Source of the DNA: Prevotella sp.
Lineage (GTDB): Bacteria > Bacteroidota > Bacteroidia > Bacteroidales > Bacteroidaceae
NCBI GenBank assembly: GCA_017554105.1
Contig: JAFZIY010000027.1
Location: forward strand, 1 to 64,000
DNA length: 64,000 nt
Direction: 5' to 3'
This document shows positions 59,500-64,000 of this stretch, in pieces (positions within the stretch are counted from its first letter, which is position 1; every line of letters begins with the position of its first letter). The notes beneath the pieces were generated by a model, which saw only the letters and a list, made by a program, of their open reading frames with translations, was not told the DNA's origin and searched no databases. A program made the position numbers and the translations under genes.

Positions 59500-59720
59500 T
59501 GCTGCAATCTGATATTTGCAGGACAGCCAAAAATATGCGTTGATTATGCCATTTGTAACTTCTTGGTTTTCAAGGGGTAGCAAATGGCATAACAATGTTA
59601 ATAACTTTGTTGAACAATCTTATTAACTTTGTTGAACAAAGTTATTAACATTGTCTCGCGATTTGGCATCAATTGGAACCTCGTTTGATATCTCTTGCAT
59701 TCTCACTAATATTTTGTGGT
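59500..59720. repeat. 22-bp palindromic array 3 and conserved flanks
   Basis: AACTTTGTT-type words start at 59603, 59625 and 59647 (exact 22-bp period), with TTGTTGAACAA palindromes between them. The left flank has GCCATTTG...CAAATGGC, and the right has TCTCGCGATTTGG then TCGTTTGATAT. It is an inverted copy of the element at 23000-23240. The gap between the small protein gene and the fumarase gene holds nothing else but the terminator. Confidence 0.9.
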
Positions 59721-59765
59721 TTTTCTATTAACGTCTTTTTGCTATTCTTTTCGTGTTTTTATAAA

Positions 59766-59803
59766 AATATTACGGGCGCACTTTGATGGTGCGCCCGTAA
59801 TAT
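59766..59803. terminator. Bidirectional terminator upstream of fumarase 3' end
   Basis: TATTACGGGCGCAC / GTGCGCCCGTAATA perfect stem with a 7-base loop, A/T-rich on both sides, between convergent transcripts. Confidence 0.9.
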
Positions 59804-59828
59804 ATAAAGTTGATGAGTAAGCAAGTAA

Positions 59829-61475
59829 TTAGCATTTACAAGGCCAGGGCTTCAGTTGTTTGAAGAAGTCGTTGCCCTTGTCATCTACAAGGATGAAAGC
59901 AGGGAAGTCCTCAACGGTAATCTTCCATATTGCTTCCATGCCGAGTTCAGGATATTCCACGCACTCGATAGACTTGATGCTCGACTGTGAGAGCACTGCT
60001 GCCACACCGCCGATAGTACCGAGATAGAATCCGCCATGCTTCTTACATGCGTCGGTGACATCCTGTGTGCGGTTGCCCTTGGCAATCATCACGAGCGATG
60101 CTCCGTGATCTTGGAACTCGTCAACGTATGGGTCCATACGGTTGGCAGTGGTTGGTCCCATCGAACCGCATGGATAACCCTCCGGAGTCTTTGCCGGTCC
60201 AGCATAGAGGATTGGGTGGTCCTTGAAGTATGCTGGCATTTCTTCGCCGGCGTCAAGACGTGCCTTGAGTTTTGCATGAGCGATGTCACGGGCCACGATG
60301 ATGGTTCCCTTCAGGTTTACACGTGTGCTTACAGGATACTTCGTGAGTTCGGCACGTACCGCATCGATGCCCTTGTCGAGGTCAATCTCAATGCCCTTGC
60401 CGCCTTCTCCAGGATTGCGGAACTCCTCTGGGATAAGTTCTGTTGGGTTGTCGTCCATCTTCTCGAGCCAGATACCATCGGCATTGATCTTCGCCTTGAT
60501 GTTACGGTCGGCAGAACAGCTGACGCCCATTCCGATAGGACATGACGCACCGTGACGTGGCAGACGTACCACGCGGATGTCGTGGGCAAGAGCCTTACCG
60601 CCGAACTGTGCGCCGAGACCAATCTTGTGTGCCTCTGCGAGCAGTTTGTTCTCAAGGTCGATGTCGCGGAAAGCACGTCCTGTCTCGTCGCCTGTGGTAG
60701 GCAGTGAGTCGTAGTATTTGATGCTTGCGAGTTTCACTGTGAGCAGGTTCTTCTCTGCTGATGTGCCGCCGATGACGAAAGCGATGTGATATGGAGGACA
60801 AGCCGCTGTTCCGAGGCTCTTCATCTTCTCCACGAGGAACGGCAGCAGTGTGCCTTCGTTCTGGATGGTAGCCTTTGTCATGGGATAGAAGTATGTCTTG
60901 TTGGCTGAGCCGCCGCCCTTGGCAACCATCACGAAACGGTACTCGTCACCCTCAACAGCCTCGATGTCAATCTGTGCAGGGAGGTTACAGCGGGTGTTCA
61001 CCTCGTCATACATGTTGAGCGGAGCGTTCTGCGAGTAGCGCAGGTTGTCCTCGGTGAAAGTGTTGTAAACGCCCAGTGACAGTGCTTCCTCATCCTCGAA
61101 GCCAGTCCACACCTGCTGTCCCTTCTCGCCGTGGATGATGGCTGTGCCGGTGTCCTGGCAGAAAGGCAGAATGCCCTTACATGCAGTCTCTGCGTTGCGG
61201 AGGAACTGCAGTGCCACATACTTGTCGTTCTCAGAAGCCTCAGGGTCGTTGAGTATTGCTGCCACCTGCAGGTTGTGTTCGCGGCGGAGCATGAACTCTA
61301 CGTCGTGGAATGCCTGCTGTGCAAGCAGTGTCAGTGCTTCTTTGCTTACTTTCAGAATCTTGTGTCCTTCAAATTCGCCAACGCTGACTCCCTCTTTGGA
61401 GAGCAGGCGATACTCCGTTGTGTCCTTTCCGAGTTGGAACATTGGAGCGTACTTAAATTCAGGTTTATTTGCCAT
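59829..61475 (-). CDS. fum: Fumarate hydratase, class I ([4Fe-4S])
   Basis: This enzyme interconverts fumarate and malate and is oxygen-sensitive. The 548-aa protein matches FumA/FumB in length and layout. The N-terminal alpha domain has [12 protein letters not shown] (first cluster Cys) and [10 protein letters not shown]. The centre has [18 protein letters not shown] with further cluster Cys. The C-terminal beta domain (after about residue 365) has [14 protein letters not shown] and [12 protein letters not shown]. In anaerobic Bacteroidetes it works in the reductive branch to succinate. It is 25 bp downstream of the M16 peptidase gene on the same strand, so it may be co-transcribed with it. 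Confidence 0.96.
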   Translation of the reverse strand: MANKPEFKYAPMFQLGKDTTEYRLLSKEGVSVGEFEGHKILKVSKEALTLLAQQAFHDVEFMLRREHNLQVAAILNDPEASENDKYVALQFLRNAETACKGILPFCQDTGTAIIHGEKGQQVWTGFEDEEALSLGVYNTFTEDNLRYSQNAPLNMYDEVNTRCNLPAQIDIEAVEGDEYRFVMVAKGGGSANKTYFYPMTKATIQNEGTLLPFLVEKMKSLGTAACPPYHIAFVIGGTSAEKNLLTVKLASIKYYDSLPTTGDETGRAFRDIDLENKLLAEAHKIGLGAQFGGKALAHDIRVVRLPRHGASCPIGMGVSCSADRNIKAKINADGIWLEKMDDNPTELIPEEFRNPGEGGKGIEIDLDKGIDAVRAELTKYPVSTRVNLKGTIIVARDIAHAKLKARLDAGEEMPAYFKDHPILYAGPAKTPEGYPCGSMGPTTANRMDPYVDEFQDHGASLVMIAKGNRTQDVTDACKKHGGFYLGTIGGVAAVLSQSSIKSIECVEYPELGMEAIWKITVEDFPAFILVDDKGNDFFKQLKPWPCKC

Positions 61476-61500
61476 AATGTTTTTTATTTAGTGATTGTTT

Positions 61501-64000
61501 TTAATATCCGAAGATTTCCTCGAGCGTGAGGCGTTTCACTGGTGCTATCTTGCCGATGGCATCCATGTCAAGTTCCTTCTCGTCGCCGAGGATGATATAG
61601 CGGTATGGCTTGTGTCCCATGTTCTGCTGCTCAAAGTCGACGATATCCTGCAGACGGAGACTTGGCAAGAGGTCGTAAATCTTCTTGTAAATGTCATAGT
61701 CGAGTCCCAGACGCTGTGCATTGATATATGCATTGAGGATGCTGAACTTGGTGGTTCGCTGGCTGGCAATCTGCTTTATTGCTGCATCCTTTGCTATCTG
61801 GAATGCTGCTTCACTCTGCGGCATGTTGTTGAGAATCTCGTGGAACTGTCTTACACAGTCCATCATCTTGTCGTTCTGCGTGATGATATGGGTGAAGAAA
61901 CTCTCTGTCTCGCCAGTCCTGCCGGGACGGCTGTATATCGCGTATGCGTTGTATGCCAGTCCTCGTGCTTCACGAAGTTCCTGGAATACGATGCCGTTCA
62001 TGCCACCGCCATAGTATTCATTGAATAGGGTAGTGATGCCTTGCTTCTCAGGATTCCATGCCCGTCCTTCGTTATGGAACATACGCATATAGATATTCTT
62101 TGCTTCGTATGGCGCAATCCATATCTCGTTGCTGGGTGTCAACTGCATAGCGAAGGGTTGTCCCTGCGGTGTGGCAGCCAGTTTCTTTTCGGTCTTATGG
62201 TATTTCCCAATCACGTCGGACAGTTCTTTCTCGCTGAGTGGACCATAATATAATACGGTGTGTTCGTAACGCGAGATGTTCTTAAGCAGGTCGGTGAATA
62301 CCTGTGGATTAGTCTGTCGCAGTTGCTCGGCAGTCATGTCGTCGCGGCGCATGTTGTGCGGACCATATACGGCATAGTAATAGAGGTAGTCGAAACAGGT
62401 GCGCTGGTCTTTCTTTGCATCTTCGCGGTCTTTCAGTATGAGGTCGACGTATTGGTCGTAAGCGTTCTGGTCAACCTTTGCATTGGCAAGCACATCCTCG
62501 AGAAGAGCCAAAGCCTCAGGCATGTTCTCGCTAAGTCCACTTAGCGAGATGTTTATTGCATCGCTACCCACGCCTACGTTCATATTGCATGCCAACTTAT
62601 AGAACTGCTGTTTCACCTCAGCGGCAGTCAGTTTGTCGGTTCCCAGATAGTTGAGATAGCCCGATGCCACATCGTAGCGGTTGTCGTCTTCGTGGCCGAA
62701 GTCATAGCGGAATGCCAGGTTGAACAACCCGTCAGTGGTGTTCTTCTTATAAAGCAGAGGCAGTCCGCGCTTGGTCTTGCTGACGGAAAGGTCTTTCTTG
62801 AAATCGAGGAATACCGGCTGAATAGGATCCACTTTGGTGTCCTGAATGTCTTTCACGAACTGACTTACCTGGTCACGGTTTGTGGGGATGGCGGTGATGG
62901 CAGGCTTGTCGATTTTCTTTTGCAACGAGTCAACGCCCTGAAGTTTGAACACTGTCACATAACCATCGGTGAAGAAGCGGTTGGCAAAGGCAACCACCTG
63001 TTCCTTGGTGATACCACTCATGCGGTCGAGTTTCTTCACTTCCTGTTCCCATTCAATGCCGTTGATGAAGGCATCGAGGAAATGTGATACACGGCTGCGG
63101 TTATTGTCGAGTGAACGGAAATAGTTGAGTTTCTTGTTGTTCACTACCGAAGGCAGCAGGTCATCGGAGAAGTCGCCACGTTTTAGTCTGTCGATTTCGC
63201 CGAGCATCAGTTGTCGCACCTCCTTTAGGTCTTGTCCTTGCTTGGGAGTTCCCATAAGGAAGAATCCAGAATAGTCCTGTAGGGTTTCCAGTCCAGCGTT
63301 TGCACTCTGCACCTTCATGCTCTGGTTCAGGTTGAGGTCGAACAGTCCAGCCTTTCCATTGCTGAGGATATCACCGATAATGTCGAGAGTGTCGCACTGG
63401 AGCGAGGCACCTTTCTCGGCAACCCATGCCATCCATACTGTTTCTGCCTGCTGTCCGATAACTGTGGTGTCAACGGGAGCGGTGAGGGGCTGGAACTTTG
63501 AGAACACTGGCTGACGCACATCATCACCTGGCTTCCACTGACCGAAATATTGGTCAATCAAGGCTATGGTTTTGTCTGGGTCGAAATCACCCGCCATACA
63601 TATAGCCACATTGTTTGGAACGTACCATTTCTTGAAATAGTTCTGAATGTTGACTATTGACGGGTTTTTCAGGTGGTCCTGTGTACCTATGACTGTCTGT
63701 GTGCCGTAGGGATGATTTGGAAAAGCCTTTGCCATGAGTGCTTCGAGACACTTGTTCATGTCGTTGGACAGTCCGATGTTATATTCCTCATAGACAGCCT
63801 CCAGTTCGGTATGGAAACCGCGTATCACCATGTTCTGGAACCTGTCGCTCTGAATCTTAGCCCAGTTCTCTATTTCATTGCTGGGAATGTCTTCGGTGTA
63901 GCATGTCACGTCATAGCTGGTGAACGCATTAGTACCCTCTGCTCCGATGGTAGCCATCAGTTTGTCATATTCGTTCGGAATGAAATACTGGGCTGCAACC
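61501..64000 (-). CDS. M16-family zinc metallopeptidase (partial, 5' end outside window)
   Basis: Frame is open to the window edge (codons before the first in-window Met read VAAQYFIPNEYDKL), so at least 832 residues are present and the start is missing. The segment shows the M16 distal zinc-ligand helix ELEAVYEEYNIGL. It has GTQDHLKNPSIVNIQNYFKKWYVPNN and a second M16 half with the R/Y-type motif ELREARGLAYNAYAIYS. The HxxEH zinc-binding motif should lie upstream, outside this window. Length and two-half layout fit a secreted or periplasmic insulinase-type processing protease. Its last codons lie 25 bp before the fumarase start. Confidence 0.93.
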   Translation of the reverse strand, partial: VAAQYFIPNEYDKLMATIGAEGTNAFTSYDVTCYTEDIPSNEIENWAKIQSDRFQNMVIRGFHTELEAVYEEYNIGLSNDMNKCLEALMAKAFPNHPYGTQTVIGTQDHLKNPSIVNIQNYFKKWYVPNNVAICMAGDFDPDKTIALIDQYFGQWKPGDDVRQPVFSKFQPLTAPVDTTVIGQQAETVWMAWVAEKGASLQCDTLDIIGDILSNGKAGLFDLNLNQSMKVQSANAGLETLQDYSGFFLMGTPKQGQDLKEVRQLMLGEIDRLKRGDFSDDLLPSVVNNKKLNYFRSLDNNRSRVSHFLDAFINGIEWEQEVKKLDRMSGITKEQVVAFANRFFTDGYVTVFKLQGVDSLQKKIDKPAITAIPTNRDQVSQFVKDIQDTKVDPIQPVFLDFKKDLSVSKTKRGLPLLYKKNTTDGLFNLAFRYDFGHEDDNRYDVASGYLNYLGTDKLTAAEVKQQFYKLACNMNVGVGSDAINISLSGLSENMPEALALLEDVLANAKVDQNAYDQYVDLILKDREDAKKDQRTCFDYLYYYAVYGPHNMRRDDMTAEQLRQTNPQVFTDLLKNISRYEHTVLYYGPLSEKELSDVIGKYHKTEKKLAATPQGQPFAMQLTPSNEIWIAPYEAKNIYMRMFHNEGRAWNPEKQGITTLFNEYYGGGMNGIVFQELREARGLAYNAYAIYSRPGRTGETESFFTHIITQNDKMMDCVRQFHEILNNMPQSEAAFQIAKDAAIKQIASQRTTKFSILNAYINAQRLGLDYDIYKKIYDLLPSLRLQDIVDFEQQNMGHKPYRYIILGDEKELDMDAIGKIAPVKRLTLEEIFGY

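Overview
The window reads as a chromosomal segment of a Bacteroidales bacterium, most likely Prevotella or a close relative. The signs are Bacteroidetes-type promoters (TAnnTTTG about 20 bp after a T-rich/TTTG element, with little Shine-Dalgarno use), a Bacteroidetes-specific gene complement (DUF3098, GSCFA protein, fused MurF-Alr, Fkp fucokinase/guanylyltransferase, AdoCbl-dependent ribonucleotide reductase, YfhO-type protein) and secreted proteins ending in the Prevotella-like C-terminal pattern NLQGQKV...GIYIINGKKVVIK. No phage, plasmid or insertion-sequence genes were seen.

Layout. 1-4.9 kb: tRNA-Pro(GGG) and a minus-strand cluster ftsX - DUF3098 - uppP - truB - queA - folK. 5-10.1 kb: plus-strand tcdA, a radical SAM protein, a XylE-type sugar porter and a secreted aspartic protease-like protein. 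10.2-17.5 kb: rpsO, then divergent fkp and fucP (fucose salvage), then a large YfhO-like membrane protein. 17.7-22.2 kb: mtnN-luxS (activated methyl cycle/AI-2), a MATE transporter and typA. 22.2-23.4 kb: a repeat-rich segment around a Nudix hydrolase. 23.5-26.9 kb: GSCFA protein and murF-alr. 27.2-29.4 kb: an A+T-rich accessory island holding a promoter, a strongly foldable RNA, a PD-(D/E)XK nuclease-like protein and a voltage-gated-type ion channel. 29.6-36.4 kb: a hexuronate-type MFS transporter, a nitroreductase and a one-module NRPS (C-A-T-R). 36.8-44 kb: nrdJ, folB, amidase, mlaD-like and dnaA. 44-47.2 kb: a TPP-riboswitch-controlled TonB receptor and PnuT-like thiamine uptake pair. 47.4-59.5 kb: a surface/secreted protein locus with a membrane-spanning kelch-like AraC regulator, four tandem beta-helix paralogues, two large modular secreted proteins and two near-identical acidic small proteins. 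59.8-64 kb: class I fumarase and an M16 peptidase that runs off the window.

Most notable. (1) The RNA + nuclease-like protein + ion channel cassette at 27.26-29.41 kb has the composition and parts of a possible defence or stress module and resembles nothing I can name as a complete system. (2) Four intergenic arrays of short palindromes repeat at exactly 22 bp, with three different core sequences. Two of the arrays are copies of one dispersed element in opposite orientation. (3) A recent duplication or gene-conversion tract of about 518 bp couples the C-terminal ends of two secreted proteins with their downstream small protein genes. (4) An orphan C-A-T-R NRPS is paired with a nitroreductase. 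All family assignments are by eye from motifs; no database search or folding program was run.
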